Of a stretch of 64,000 bases of DNA, positions 1 to 8,804 are shown one piece after another. The notes below the pieces were generated by a model. The model saw only the letters and a list, made by a program, of their open reading frames with translations, made no database searches and was not told the origin of the DNA. Numbering within the stretch: the stretch's first letter is position 1; each line of letters opens with the position of its first letter. A program made the position numbers and the translations under genes. Source of the DNA: Photobacterium sp. TY1-4 (GTDB lineage: Bacteria > Pseudomonadota > Gammaproteobacteria > Enterobacterales > Vibrionaceae); assembly GCF_025398175.1 (NCBI RefSeq), contig NZ_CP099734.1, positions 434,001 to 498,000 on the forward strand, given 5' to 3'.

Positions 1-719
1 ACGTCATTGATAAGAATGTTCCGGCGCAATACCGCGACTCTGATGATGAGTGGTTTGCACTGACCCTGCGGACGCGGAGCGTCTATTCATCCCGTGATCG
101 CGTTGGCCGCCTGCCAGCCGATTTTGACTACATGGATCTGGCGAAGCCGGAGTGGAAAGGCAAGATCTGTACGCGTTCCGGGAAGCACCCGTACAATATC
201 TCGCTGGTCTCTGCCATGATTGCCAATCACGGTGAAGCCGAAGCGAAGCAGTGGCTGGAAGGTGTGAAAGCGAACCTGGCGCGTAAACCGCAAGGCAACG
301 ACCGTGCGCAGGTAAAAGCGGTGAAGGAAGGCCTGTGTGATCTGGCGATCGGCAACAGCTACTACCTGGGCAAGATGGTCAACGACGAGAAGCAAAAGTC
401 TTGGGCTGAAGCCGTTTACATCAACTTCCCGGGTCAGAAAGCTAACGGTACGCACGTGAACGTCAGTGGCATGGCCATGGCGAAATATGCCCCGAACAAA
501 GCCAATGCGATGAAGCTGATGGAATTCCTGACGGATGAAACCGCGCAGCACATGTATGCTGAAGTAAACTTTGAGTACCCGGTGAAACCTGGGGTTGAGC
601 GCTCTGAGCTGGTTGCCTCTTGGGGTGATTTCCGTGCGGACCAGGTTTCCCTGGAAAAAGTTGCGGATTACCACAGTGCAGCGATCAAACTACTGGATGA
701 AGTGAAGTTCGACCTGTAA
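1..719 (+). CDS. fbpA: Ferric iron ABC transporter, periplasmic iron-binding protein FbpA (5'-truncated)
   Basis: The open frame enters from the left edge (first whole codon at base 3) and shows the C-terminal ~239 residues of a periplasmic Fe(III)-binding protein. Known family role: FbpA captures ferric iron in the periplasm and hands it to the FbpB/FbpC permease. The adjacent Tyr pair in GNSYYLGKM matches the family's iron-ligand tyrosines. The end is typical of the family, with no sign of decay. fbpB follows after 168 bp, with a strong hairpin terminator between, so fbpA is probably made in excess over the permease. The N-terminus and signal peptide lie outside the window. Confidence 0.93.
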   Translation, partial: VIDKNVPAQYRDSDDEWFALTLRTRSVYSSRDRVGRLPADFDYMDLAKPEWKGKICTRSGKHPYNISLVSAMIANHGEAEAKQWLEGVKANLARKPQGNDRAQVKAVKEGLCDLAIGNSYYLGKMVNDEKQKSWAEAVYINFPGQKANGTHVNVSGMAMAKYAPNKANAMKLMEFLTDETAQHMYAEVNFEYPVKPGVERSELVASWGDFRADQVSLEKVADYHSAAIKLLDEVKFDL

Positions 720-727
720 GTTGGCTT

Positions 728-758
728 AAAAATGGGGCGTATTGCCCCATTTTTGTTT
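728..758 (+). terminator. Rho-independent terminator/attenuator between fbpA and fbpB
   Basis: An 11-bp perfect stem (728-738 with 744-754), 5-nt loop, and a 3' arm ending in a T-run. It lies directly after the fbpA stop and before fbpB. Partial read-through would give the excess of binding protein over permease common in ABC importers. Confidence 0.8.
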
Positions 759-887
759 GAGGCTTAGTATCTTTTCCAATAACTTATGGTACTTTCATCC
801 TCTTTTTGACGGCGGGGATGCGAATTGGACGTCGCCAGCGGTTGTCCGGGGCACCATAACGTGAATGCAAAAGGTATTTAGTCCGCA

Positions 888-2516
888 ATGAAAGAGAAAT
901 TTTTGTGCTGGCAAACCAGTGGTTGGGGACTGTCCCTGCTGCTGGTTTTGCCGATCGTCGCCATCTTCTACACAGCTGCCGGGGAAAGCGATGAAGTGTT
1001 TTCCCACCTGATGGGCACGGTGATGGCGACTTACACCGCTAACACCTTCTGGCTTGTTGTCACTACCATGGTACTGGCCCTGATCTTCGGTTTGCCTGCG
1101 GCCTGGATCATGGCTATGTGCCGGCTGCCGGGCGAGAAAGTCCTGCAGTGGGCACTGGTGCTGCCGCTGGCGATGCCGGGCTATATTATCGGCTATATCT
1201 ACACAGACTGGTTTGACTATGCCGGTCCGATCCAGATCTTTCTGCGCGACAGCTTTGGCTGGCAAAGCGTCCATGACTACTGGTTCCCGGATATTCGCTC
1301 GCTGGGCGGGGCCAGCATGGTGCTGGCGCTGGTGCTTTATCCTTACGTCTATCTGCTGGCCCGGGCTGCTTTTCTGGAGCAAAGTACCAGCTTGCTGCAA
1401 TCGGCCCGCTTGTTGCGATGCACGCCTTGGGAGAGTTTCCGCCGGGTGTCGCTGCCGCTGGCGCGTCCTTCCATTGCGGTGGGATTATCGCTGGTCGCCA
1501 TGGAAACCCTGGGCGACTTCGGCACCGTCAGCTATTTTGCCGTCAACACCCTGACCACCGCGGTCTATGATACCTGGCTGGGGTATTCGAACCTGAATGC
1601 GGCCGCCAAGATCTCGGCCATCATGCTGATGGTGATCTTTTTGCTGATCAGTGCCGAGCGGTTCAGCCGCCGGAAACAGAAACTGTTCCAGCAGGAGATG
1701 GAGCATGGCGATGATGTCCGTTATGTGCTGCGCGGTCCCCGCAAGTGGCTGGCCATGTGCTGGTGCTGGGGGCTGGTCGCGGGGGCGTTTGCCCTGCCGC
1801 TGATCCAGTTGGGATATTATGCCTGGCATTATTTTGCCGACAGCTGGACATCGGAGTTCCGGGAATACAGTCTCAACAGTTTGCAGGTGTCGCTGGTGGC
1901 TGCGGTGCTGGCGGTGTTGCTGGCGCTGATTGTGAATTTCTATCGTCGCCTGGACGGGCGGCGGATGACGCTGGTGCCGCTCCGGATCTCCTCGTTGGGC
2001 TACGCCGTGCCGGGAACGGTGCTGGCAATCGGGGTGATGATCCCGCTGACTCAGGCTGATCACCTGATCAATGATATCGCCAACCACTTGGGATTATCCC
2101 GCCCCGGCCTGGTTTTTTCCGGGACCATGGTGGCGATTATTTTTGCGTTTGTGGTCCGCTTTGCGGCGGTGGCTATCGGCAGTATTGAAAGCAGCCTGAC
2201 CAAGATCTCGCCGTCGCTGGATATGGCTGCCAAAACCATGGGGTATGCATCCACCCGGATGCTGCGGCGGGTGCACTTGCCGCTGATCCGACGCGGATGC
2301 CTGATTGCCGGTTTGCTGGTGTTTATCGAGTCGATGAAAGAGCTCAATGCTGCTTTACTGCTTCGGCCGTTTAACTTCGAAACCCTGGCGACCTATGTCT
2401 TTAACTTTGCTTCCGATGAGCAGCTGGAGCTGGCCGCCTTGCCAGCGATCTTACTGGTGATGGTCGGCCTGATCCCACTGGTGATGGTGAACCGATCTTT
2501 GGAGAAGAAACACTGA
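888..2516 (+). CDS. fbpB: Ferric iron ABC transporter permease FbpB
   Basis: A 542-residue integral membrane protein with two homologous permease halves, as in FbpB/SfuB. Hydrophobic segments begin near residue 10 and recur throughout. Each half carries an EAA-type loop contacting the ATPase: one ending FRRVSLPLARPS (about residue 190) and one ending LRRVHLPLIRRG (about residue 465). Known role: moves Fe(III) from FbpA across the inner membrane. The start at 888 is the first usable ATG; an upstream GTG runs into a stop, and no good Shine-Dalgarno is visible. The stop overlaps the fbpC start by one base, so the two are translationally coupled. Confidence 0.93.
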   Translation: MKEKFLCWQTSGWGLSLLLVLPIVAIFYTAAGESDEVFSHLMGTVMATYTANTFWLVVTTMVLALIFGLPAAWIMAMCRLPGEKVLQWALVLPLAMPGYIIGYIYTDWFDYAGPIQIFLRDSFGWQSVHDYWFPDIRSLGGASMVLALVLYPYVYLLARAAFLEQSTSLLQSARLLRCTPWESFRRVSLPLARPSIAVGLSLVAMETLGDFGTVSYFAVNTLTTAVYDTWLGYSNLNAAAKISAIMLMVIFLLISAERFSRRKQKLFQQEMEHGDDVRYVLRGPRKWLAMCWCWGLVAGAFALPLIQLGYYAWHYFADSWTSEFREYSLNSLQVSLVAAVLAVLLALIVNFYRRLDGRRMTLVPLRISSLGYAVPGTVLAIGVMIPLTQADHLINDIANHLGLSRPGLVFSGTMVAIIFAFVVRFAAVAIGSIESSLTKISPSLDMAAKTMGYASTRMLRRVHLPLIRRGCLIAGLLVFIESMKELNAALLLRPFNFETLATYVFNFASDEQLELAALPAILLVMVGLIPLVMVNRSLEKKH

Positions 2517-3553
2517 TGAGCCATGCATTATCCGTTCGCAACCTCACTTGCCGCTATCAGGGACAGCCGGTGCTGCAGAACCTCTCGTTGCCGGTTGAAG
2601 ACAATGAAATTGTGTGTTTGCTGGGTGCCAGTGGTTGCGGTAAAACCACCTTGCTCAAAGCCATCGCCGGGTTGCTCCCGCTGGAGCAGGGGGAGATCCA
2701 TATTCACGGCCGGACCATTGCCGATCAGCACACCTGGCTGCCGCCGGAAAAGCGCAATATCGGGATGATTTTCCAGGACTACGCGCTGTTCCCGCACTTG
2801 ACGGTGGCGGAAAATATCGCATTTGGCCTGCAAGGCTGGGATAAGTCGCGAGTCGCCGGCAAAGTACAGGAAATGCTGACGCTGGTGCACCTGGATGGTC
2901 TGGGCGGCCGCTATCCGCACCAGCTGTCGGGCGGACAGCAGCAACGGGTGGCAATTGCCCGGGCGCTGGCCAGCGAGCCGGATCTGATTTTGCTTGATGA
3001 GCCGTTTTCCAACATTGATACCCAGGTCCGACATGGCCTGATCAAGGAAATCCGACGTATTTTCAAGGCCCAGGGCGTAACGGCGATTTTCGTGACCCAC
3101 AGTCGGGAAGAAGCATTTGCGTTTGCCGATCGGATGGCGGTGATGAACCAGGGGGTGATCGAACAATTCGGCACGGCGACCGAGCTCTATTACCGGCCGA
3201 GCAGCCGTTTTGTGGCGGAGTTCCTGGGGGCGGGCTCGTACCTGCCGGCAACGCTTCAGCACAACCATCTGATGACGCCGTTCGGTACCATGAACCTGCC
3301 GTCGGCCCAACCGGCAGTGGCGGAAACCAGCGTTGAGTGGTTGATCCGGCCCCAGAACCTCAAGGTTGCACCGGCCGAAAACGGGGAAGGGGTGATCACC
3401 GAGCAACTGTTTATGGGAGACAACTGTCGCTATACCGTAGACTTCCAGGGCTACAATCTGGTGGTGAATTCCAATCTGATCCTGCAAACCGGTCAGCGGG
3501 TAGATGTGGCCGTAGAGCCGCATGAGCCGGTGGTGTTTGCAGCGGCCAGTTGA
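2516..3553 (+). CDS. fbpC: Ferric iron ABC transporter ATP-binding protein FbpC
   Basis: A 345-residue ABC ATPase. Walker A GASGCGKTT lies near residues 37-45, the signature LSGGQQQRVAIARA near 140, and Walker B LILLDEP near 160. The C-terminal third resembles the TOBE-like regulatory domain of the FbpC/PotA group. Known role: powers Fe(III) import through FbpB. The ATG overlaps the fbpB stop (TGATG) and has a GGAGAAG Shine-Dalgarno inside the end of fbpB. The last base of the stop codon is also the first base of the inverted-end element that follows. Confidence 0.94.
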   Translation: MSHALSVRNLTCRYQGQPVLQNLSLPVEDNEIVCLLGASGCGKTTLLKAIAGLLPLEQGEIHIHGRTIADQHTWLPPEKRNIGMIFQDYALFPHLTVAENIAFGLQGWDKSRVAGKVQEMLTLVHLDGLGGRYPHQLSGGQQQRVAIARALASEPDLILLDEPFSNIDTQVRHGLIKEIRRIFKAQGVTAIFVTHSREEAFAFADRMAVMNQGVIEQFGTATELYYRPSSRFVAEFLGAGSYLPATLQHNHLMTPFGTMNLPSAQPAVAETSVEWLIRPQNLKVAPAENGEGVITEQLFMGDNCRYTVDFQGYNLVVNSNLILQTGQRVDVAVEPHEPVVFAAAS

Positions 3554-3714
3554 TACCAATCGTCGTCAATAAGGGGTCATCCTAGCTTGTTAAAACGCTC
3601 GATAACTGCGTTAGATTTTTTGTTTGTAGAATTACTACTTATCGAAAAGTTCCGCCTTGTGCTCAAGCATTTTTCCGTCGCTAGTTCTAAACACTGACTG
3701 AGTGTGATTGGTAT
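3553..3714. repeat. MITE-like 162-bp element with ATACCAATC / GATTGGTAT inverted ends
   Basis: A non-coding stretch bounded by perfect 9-bp inverted ends: ATACCAATC at 3553-3561 and GATTGGTAT at 3706-3714. It begins within the fbpC stop codon, so it is tightly appended to the operon. It encodes no transposase and no plausible protein. The layout fits the small nonautonomous elements scattered through Vibrionaceae genomes. No second copy was recognised in this window, so repetitiveness is from family knowledge, not seen here. Confidence 0.55.
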
Positions 3715-3738
3715 AATATCCGGCGTATCAACATAAAT

Positions 3739-3761
3739 CAGGCCAGCATTATGCTGGCCTG
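3739..3761. terminator. Perfect palindrome downstream of hapR, possible terminator
   Basis: An 11-bp inverted repeat around one base (CAGGCCAGCAT / ATGCTGGCCTG), between the inverted-end element and the hapR stop. T-richness on either side is modest, so a bidirectional terminator is plausible but not strong. Confidence 0.4.
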
Positions 3762-3811
3762 TTTGATCTTGCTTGTTTCCCAAGCGGGGAAATGGCGATC
3801 CCGACGGGAGA

Positions 3812-4417
3812 TTATTTCCCGAGCAGCGATGCGATGTGTGATCCGGCTTGCTGGCGCATCGCCTCCTGATCCGGACTGATGTTGCTCTGCAGGTACAGCA
3901 CGTAGCAAATACCATGCAGTTGCCAGGTCAGCTCTTCGGCGCTGCGTGTGTTCTCAACTTCCTGATTGTTGATGCCCTGGGCAAACATTTCGACGATCCG
4001 CTCGTGATTGACTTTGTTGCTGCCGACAAACTGCGGCCAGATTTCATCGCGTACCGAGGTGCTCCATTCATACCAGACTTTCAGCCAGTCCTGTTGCTCG
4101 ATGACGGCATCAATCAGGTGATCCGTGAAGCAGGTCAGGCGCGCGTAGAGCGGCCGGTTGTCCGCGCCCAGACAGTCGGTCAGGACTTGGCTGAAACGGT
4201 TTTCTACCTGGCTCAGTACTTGCTCGACCAGGGCTTCCCGGGTCGGGAAGTAGTTAAACACCGTCGCGACGGAGACATTGGCCATTTCGGCGATGTCTGC
4301 GTGGCCGGCCCGGCCAATCCCGCGTCGGGCGAAGACTTCCAAGGAAAAATCCAGCAGTTGCTGTTTTCTCTTTTCAGGTGAGAGACGAGTTCTGGTTTTT
4401 TTGACGATCGTATCCAT
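3812..4417 (-). CDS. hapR: Quorum-sensing master regulator, LuxR(harveyi)/HapR/LitR family (TetR fold)
   Basis: A 201-residue TetR-type DNA-binding protein. The N-terminus (RTRLSPEKRKQQLLDFSLEV, then FARRGIGRAGHADIAEMA and VSVATVFNYFPTRE) is nearly diagnostic for the V. harveyi LuxR / V. cholerae HapR / LitR group. Length matches (about 200 residues). Known role: activates or represses quorum-sensing targets at high cell density. The leader carries an octamer complementary to the conserved core of Qrr small RNAs, overlapping the Shine-Dalgarno. It is divergent from hpt, as in other Vibrionaceae. Which of the three names applies depends on the species; the family call is firm. Confidence 0.93.
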   Translation of the reverse strand: MDTIVKKTRTRLSPEKRKQQLLDFSLEVFARRGIGRAGHADIAEMANVSVATVFNYFPTREALVEQVLSQVENRFSQVLTDCLGADNRPLYARLTCFTDHLIDAVIEQQDWLKVWYEWSTSVRDEIWPQFVGSNKVNHERIVEMFAQGINNQEVENTRSAEELTWQLHGICYVLYLQSNISPDQEAMRQQAGSHIASLLGK

Positions 4418-4428
4418 TTCGCTTATTC

Positions 4429-4436
4429 CCTAGCCA
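4429..4436 (-). promoter_or_regulatory. Probable Qrr sRNA pairing site in the hapR leader
   Basis: The hapR mRNA leader reads UGGCUAGG here, 12-19 nt before the start codon and merging into the AGGGAA Shine-Dalgarno. It is the exact complement of CCUAGCCA, part of the conserved Qrr1-5 core. Pairing would block ribosome access at low cell density. Qrr genes are not in this window. Confidence 0.6.
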
Positions 4437-4644
4437 TGATCATGGTGCGTGAAGTTATATAGTTGTTTTAAATGATAACTTTACAATAGCGGGTAGTTGC
4501 AATCAAACTAGTTTTATACAAACTGTATCATATAATTGACAACTTTGAAAAATAACTATTGTTTGTGAGGGATGTTAGAATAGAGATCCGTTGAGAAAAG
4601 TTAGCCGACAGGCGGCCTTTGTCGCTGTCCTGATGGAGAAAAAA

Positions 4645-5178
4645 ATGAAACATACCGTGGAAGTGATGATTTCTGAGCAGGATGTTCAGGCGCGTATCCA
4701 AGAGCTGGGACAACAAATTACAGAACATTACAAGGATTCAGAAAACCTGGTGATGGTAGGTTTGCTGCGTGGTTCGTTCGTCTTTATGGCTGATCTGGCG
4801 CGTGCCATTCACCTGACACATGAAGTCGACTTCATGACCGCCTCAAGCTACGGCAATACCATGGAAAGCAACCGTGATGTCCGGATCCTCAAAGATCTCG
4901 ATGATGACATCAAAGGGAAAGACGTGCTGCTGGTGGAAGATATAATTGACACCGGGAATACCTTGAACAAGGTGCGCGAGATCCTGACCCTGCGTGAGCC
5001 GAACTCGATCCGTATCTGTACGCTGCTGGATAAGCCGGAGCGCCGTGAAGTCCACGTCGACGTGACGTGGGTTGGCTTTGCGATCCCGGACGAGTTCGTC
5101 GTCGGCGTGGGGATCGACTATGCACAGAAATACCGTCACCTGCCATACATCGGCAAAGTGATCCCGCTGGAAGGTTAA
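4645..5178 (+). CDS. hpt: Hypoxanthine phosphoribosyltransferase
   Basis: A 177-residue purine salvage enzyme: hypoxanthine (and more weakly guanine) plus PRPP gives IMP/GMP, in the cytoplasm. The PRPP-binding motif [14 protein letters not shown] lies near residues 97-110, and the C-terminal [14 protein letters not shown] is typical. The start at 4645 (MKHTVEVM) is chosen because it aligns with family members and has the GGAG of TGATGGAG upstream; in-frame starts at 4591 and 4633 would add non-conserved residues. A TTGACA box (4536-4541) lies upstream. Monocistronic, closed by a strong terminator. Confidence 0.95.
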   Translation: MKHTVEVMISEQDVQARIQELGQQITEHYKDSENLVMVGLLRGSFVFMADLARAIHLTHEVDFMTASSYGNTMESNRDVRILKDLDDDIKGKDVLLVEDIIDTGNTLNKVREILTLREPNSIRICTLLDKPERREVHVDVTWVGFAIPDEFVVGVGIDYAQKYRHLPYIGKVIPLEG

Positions 5179-5193
5179 TCGACCGGCCGGTGC

Positions 5194-5221
5194 AAAAAAG
5201 CGACCTTCCGGTCGCTTTTTT
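5194..5221 (+). terminator. Rho-independent terminator of hpt
   Basis: A 12-bp perfect stem AAAAAAGCGACC / GGTCGCTTTTTT with a TTCC loop, 15 bp after the hpt stop. A/T tracts on both sides suggest it also serves the convergent can gene. Confidence 0.9.
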
Positions 5222-5244
5222 CATGTCGGGGGCGGCTCGGTCAA

Positions 5245-5901
5245 TCAGACTTTGGCACCCGGCAGAATTTTGGCCATCGCGCTGGCGTACGCCTCTTCCA
5301 GGCCTTCGCGGCTGGTGGCGGCAACGCCCAGATCGCGCAGAATCCCGTCTTCGATCCCGTACACCCAGCCGTGGATCTTAATTTGCTGACCCCGCTCCCA
5401 GGCTTGTTGCATGATGGTCGAGTTCCCCAGGTTGTAGACTTGGGAGGCGACGTTGATTTCGCACAGCTTGTCGCTCCACTGCTCGCGCGGTAGGGCTTCC
5501 AGCTCGTTGCGGTGTTTCAGGTACAGATCGCGAATGTGCAGCAGCCAGTTGTTGATCAGGCCCAGCTGCGGGTTGTCAATCGAAGCGGCAACCCCGCCAC
5601 AGCCGTAGTGGCCACAGACGATGACGTGACGGACCTTGAGCACGTCCACGGCGTACTGGACCACGGAGAGGCAGTTGAGGTCGGTATGAATAACCTGGTT
5701 GGCAACATTGCGGTGCACGAATAGCTCGCCGGAGTCCAGGCCGGTCAGTCGCTCTGCCGGCACCCGGCTGTCGGCACAGCCGATCCACAGGTATTCCGGA
5801 TGTTGGGCTTTGGCCAGGTGGGAAAAAAACTCTGGCGTTTCTTCCTTAATGTTTTCTGACCAGGAAAGATTATTTGCAAAGAGCTGCTTAATATCTGCCA
5901 T
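5245..5901 (-). CDS. can: Beta-class carbonic anhydrase
   Basis: A 218-residue beta-carbonic anhydrase interconverting CO2 and bicarbonate in the cytoplasm, supplying bicarbonate for carboxylation. All zinc ligands are present: C42 and D44 in GCADSR, H98 and C101 in CGHYGCGG. R46 completes the Asp-Arg dyad. Length equals that of E. coli Can (220). It converges with hpt over a shared terminator and diverges from the ABC exporter genes, the same neighbourhood as in other Vibrionaceae and in E. coli (hpt-can-yadGH). Confidence 0.96.
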   Translation of the reverse strand: MADIKQLFANNLSWSENIKEETPEFFSHLAKAQHPEYLWIGCADSRVPAERLTGLDSGELFVHRNVANQVIHTDLNCLSVVQYAVDVLKVRHVIVCGHYGCGGVAASIDNPQLGLINNWLLHIRDLYLKHRNELEALPREQWSDKLCEINVASQVYNLGNSTIMQQAWERGQQIKIHGWVYGIEDGILRDLGVAATSREGLEEAYASAMAKILPGAKV

Positions 5902-5948
5902 GTTGGTGCCTTAGTTTGATACAGTCGTTATCCCGATAGGAATCACCC

Positions 5949-6043
5949 ATTTACATAACGCCTCACGACGGTTGCAACAAGCGATCTCGCACTGGGCGTT
6001 TTCGCGTAGCACAAGGTGCAGGAGCGCAAAGCACTATGTAAAT
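5949..6043. repeat. Spaced 9-bp inverted repeat in the can/yadG intergenic region
   Basis: ATTTACATA (5949-5957) and its complement TATGTAAAT (6035-6043) enclose 77 bp, with a further AACGCC/GGCGTT pair (5957-5962 with 5995-6000) inside. It sits in the 228-bp divergent promoter region. It could be a small inserted element, a cruciform or a regulatory structure; no function is recognised. Confidence 0.3.
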
Positions 6044-6129
6044 CGGCTTTACTATACACAAGCGAGTCAGTAAGCAAATCGGATTAGTTGCTCGCCTGAT
6101 GAAAATTTCTAACACAAAGATCGCATTTT

Positions 6130-7053
6130 ATGAACGCACTGGAAATAAAAAATGTAAGTAAAACTTACAAAGGTGGCGTTAAGGCATTGAAAAATATGAC
6201 ACTTGACGTTGAGGAAGGTGATTTTTTCGCTTTGCTCGGCCCGAATGGTGCCGGTAAGTCGACCACCATTGGGATTATCAGCTCGTTAGTTAACAAGACA
6301 TCCGGCTCGGTAAAAGTGTTTGGCTACGACCTCGACAGCCAGGTGGTTGAGGCGAAAAACCATTTAGGGCTGGTGCCGCAGGAATTTAACTTCAACCAGT
6401 TCGAGACGGTTGAGCAGATCGTGGTGAATCAGGCCGGTTATTACGGGGTGGAGAAAGCCCTGGCGCGCGAGCGGGCGGAAAAGTACCTCAAGCAACTGGA
6501 CTTGTGGGAGAAACGCCATGAGCGGGCGCGGAACCTGTCGGGCGGGATGAAGCGCCGTCTGATGATTGCCCGGGCCTTGATGCACGAGCCGAAACTGCTG
6601 ATCCTTGATGAGCCGACGGCCGGAGTGGATATTGAGCTGCGCCGCTCAATGTGGGCGTTCCTGCGCGAGATCAACCGCCAGGGGATCACCATTATCCTGA
6701 CCACTCATTACCTGGAGGAAGCGGAGATGCTGTGCCGCAATATCGGCATCATCAACCACGGGGTGCTGATTGAGCATACCAGCATGAAAGCGTTGCTCGG
6801 CAAGCTGGAGGTTGAAACCTTTATTCTGGATATCAAACTCAACGGCAACAAGCCGTCGCTGGACGGCGTGCAGTGGAAACTGCCGGATAACCATACCCTG
6901 GAGATTGATGTACCGAAAGGGACCGGGTTAAACACGGTGTTCAGCCAGTTGAGTGCGCAGGGGGTTGAGGTGTTGTCGATGCGCAACAAAGCCAACCGTC
7001 TGGAGGAGTTATTTGTCAGCCTGGTGGCTGCAGAGAAGAAGGAGCAGTCATGA
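6130..7053 (+). CDS. yadG: ABC-2 type exporter, ATP-binding subunit (YadG-like)
   Basis: A 307-residue ABC ATPase of the ABC-2/DrrA group. It has Walker A GPNGAGKST near residue 40, signature LSGGMKRRLMIARAL near residue 140, Walker B LLILDEPTAGVD, and the H-loop TTHYLEEAE. A C-terminal accessory region of about 90 residues follows. It overlaps its membrane partner by four bases (ATGA). Position next to can and hpt matches E. coli yadG. The substrate of YadGH is not established; multidrug or lipid-linked export is only a family-level guess. Confidence 0.9.
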   Translation: MNALEIKNVSKTYKGGVKALKNMTLDVEEGDFFALLGPNGAGKSTTIGIISSLVNKTSGSVKVFGYDLDSQVVEAKNHLGLVPQEFNFNQFETVEQIVVNQAGYYGVEKALARERAEKYLKQLDLWEKRHERARNLSGGMKRRLMIARALMHEPKLLILDEPTAGVDIELRRSMWAFLREINRQGITIILTTHYLEEAEMLCRNIGIINHGVLIEHTSMKALLGKLEVETFILDIKLNGNKPSLDGVQWKLPDNHTLEIDVPKGTGLNTVFSQLSAQGVEVLSMRNKANRLEELFVSLVAAEKKEQS

Positions 7054-7820
7054 GATACCAGTACTGGGTGGCGTTTAAGAGTCTGATCACCAAAGAAGTC
7101 AACCGGTTTGCCCGGATCTGGATCCAGACCATGGTCCCTCCTGCGATCACCATGACGCTGTATTTCATCATTTTCGGGAGCCTGATCGGCAGCCGGATCG
7201 GGGAAATGGGCGGGTTTACCTACATGGAATACATTGTGCCGGGGCTGATCATGATGTCAGTGATCACTAACTCGTACTCCAACGTGGCCTCGTCATTTTT
7301 CAGCGCCAAGTTCCAGCATAACATTGAAGAGCTGCTGGTCGCGCCGGTGCCGAACTATGTCATCATTATCGGTTATGTCGGGGGCGGGGTGCTGCGCGGT
7401 TTGGGCGTCGGTCTGATCGTCTCAGTGGTGTCGCTGCTGTTTGTGGATTTGCAGATTGCCCATCCGGGCGTCATCGTGGCAACCGTGCTGATGACGTCCA
7501 TCGTGTTTTCCTTGGGCGGGTTGATCAATGCGGTTTATGCCAAAACCTTCGATGATATCAGTATTATTCCGACCTTCGTCCTGACGCCGCTGACTTATCT
7601 GGGGGGCGTGTTCTATTCTTTGAGCTTGCTGCCCGAGTTTTGGCAGGGCGTGTCGAAACTCAACCCGATTGTTTATATGGTCAATGCGTTTCGGTACGGC
7701 TTCCTGGGCGTGTCAGATGTCGGGATCGTGACTTCGTTCAGCGTGCTGGGGGTGTTTGTCGCCATGCTGTATGCGATTTGCCATTACCTGATTTCACGCG
7801 GGATCGGTTTGCGCTCTTAA
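7050..7820 (+). CDS. yadH: ABC-2 type exporter, membrane subunit (YadH-like)
   Basis: A 256-residue ABC-2 permease with about six hydrophobic segments. The C-terminal half carries the family's conserved stretch around LTPLTYLGGVFYSLS. It is translationally coupled to the ATPase by the 4-bp ATGA overlap, so the two form one exporter. The start codon is fixed by that overlap. Nothing in the sequence identifies the cargo. A terminator common to this operon and convergent panC follows. Confidence 0.9.
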   Translation: MRYQYWVAFKSLITKEVNRFARIWIQTMVPPAITMTLYFIIFGSLIGSRIGEMGGFTYMEYIVPGLIMMSVITNSYSNVASSFFSAKFQHNIEELLVAPVPNYVIIIGYVGGGVLRGLGVGLIVSVVSLLFVDLQIAHPGVIVATVLMTSIVFSLGGLINAVYAKTFDDISIIPTFVLTPLTYLGGVFYSLSLLPEFWQGVSKLNPIVYMVNAFRYGFLGVSDVGIVTSFSVLGVFVAMLYAICHYLISRGIGLRS

Positions 7821-7868
7821 TCCGGCCATATTCTTCAAGTAAAAAGCGTCAAACAGAAAACGCCAAAC

Positions 7869-7897
7869 AAAAATCCCGGCCAGAGGCCGGGATTTTT
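7869..7897. terminator. Terminator between yadH and panC
   Basis: Stem AAATCCCGGCC / GGCCGGGATTT with a 3-nt loop and T-run on the plus strand. An A-run on the other side allows use by convergent panC. Confidence 0.85.
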
Positions 7898-7919
7898 TAT
7901 GCGGTGTGTCAGGTGTGAC

Positions 7920-8795
7920 TTACTCGTCTGTCGCCGCTGTCGGCTGGGCCAGCTCAACCACTTGGTTGTCGATCAGACGGGCGCTGCCGAGGAAGGCTGA
8001 CATCAGGATGACGGCTTGCTGGGTGGACTCGCTGATCGGCTGCAGGGTGGCGGCATCGCGGATGTAAATTTCATCCGGTTGTAGTCCGGCGGCGCGGAGC
8101 TGATCGTTGGCATCAACGATGATCTCGGCAAAATCATTGCGGCCGCCACGGATCTGGCTGCTGATCCAGCGCATGGTGCGGGCCAGGACCGGGGCGCGCT
8201 GGCGCTCGTCGACCGTGAGATAGCCATTGCGCGAACTCATCGCCAGGCCGTCCATCTCCCGAACGGTCGGCACACCGATGATCTCGATGTCCATCGCCAT
8301 ATCGGTCACCATCTGGCGGATCAGGGCCAGCTGCTGGTAGTCTTTTTCGCCAAAGCAGGCCACATCCGGCTGGACGATGTTGAACAGTTTGGTCACTACG
8401 GTGGAAACGCCGCGGAAGTGGCTCGGGCGCAGGGCCCCTTCCAGCATGGTTGACAGGCCCGGGACATCGACAGCGGTCTGGCGATCCAATCCCTGTGGGT
8501 ACATGATGTCCGGCGTCGGGGTAAAGACCAGCTCCACACCTTCTGCATTGAGTTTGGCCAGGTCGTCATCCAGCGTCCGTGGATAGTTGTTCAGGTCGTC
8601 GGCTTTGTCGAACTGCATCGGGTTGACAAAAATGCTCACCACGACCACGTCCGCCAGCTCGCGTGCTTTGCGAATCAGGGTCAGATGGCCTTCATGCAGG
8701 TTGCCCATGGTCGGAACAAAGGCAATCCGGCGGCCGTCACGGCGCCAGGCCCGGATTTGTTCCCGGATCGGGGCAATCTCAGCGAATGTTTGCAT
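7920..8795 (-). CDS. panC: Pantothenate synthetase
   Basis: A 291-residue enzyme that condenses pantoate with beta-alanine using ATP, the last step to pantothenate. The nucleotidylyl-transferase HIGH-type motif is in MGNLHEGHL (about residues 30-38), and SSRNGYL contains the conserved Ser-Arg of the second ATP motif. Full length for the family (about 283 in E. coli). It starts 9 bp after panB, so both belong to the gluQ-pcnB-folK-panB-panC transcription unit. The aspartate decarboxylase panD is not here. Confidence 0.95.
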   Translation of the reverse strand: MQTFAEIAPIREQIRAWRRDGRRIAFVPTMGNLHEGHLTLIRKARELADVVVVSIFVNPMQFDKADDLNNYPRTLDDDLAKLNAEGVELVFTPTPDIMYPQGLDRQTAVDVPGLSTMLEGALRPSHFRGVSTVVTKLFNIVQPDVACFGEKDYQQLALIRQMVTDMAMDIEIIGVPTVREMDGLAMSSRNGYLTVDERQRAPVLARTMRWISSQIRGGRNDFAEIIVDANDQLRAAGLQPDEIYIRDAATLQPISESTQQAVILMSAFLGSARLIDNQVVELAQPTAATDE

Positions 8796-8804
8796 TGTTA
8801 TTCC

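Noticed and set aside
2528..3559. 343-codon open frame antisense to fbpC
   Set aside because: It mirrors fbpC codon by codon, has no family resemblance, and fbpC itself carries intact ABC motifs. High GC and codon bias create such long antisense frames throughout the window.
4591..4644. Longer N-terminus for hpt (and similar extensions of gluQ, dksA, yqgE, epd, serA, argO, mltC)
   Set aside because: The extra residues are not conserved and the internal starts have better ribosome-binding sites or begin at the family's usual N-terminus.
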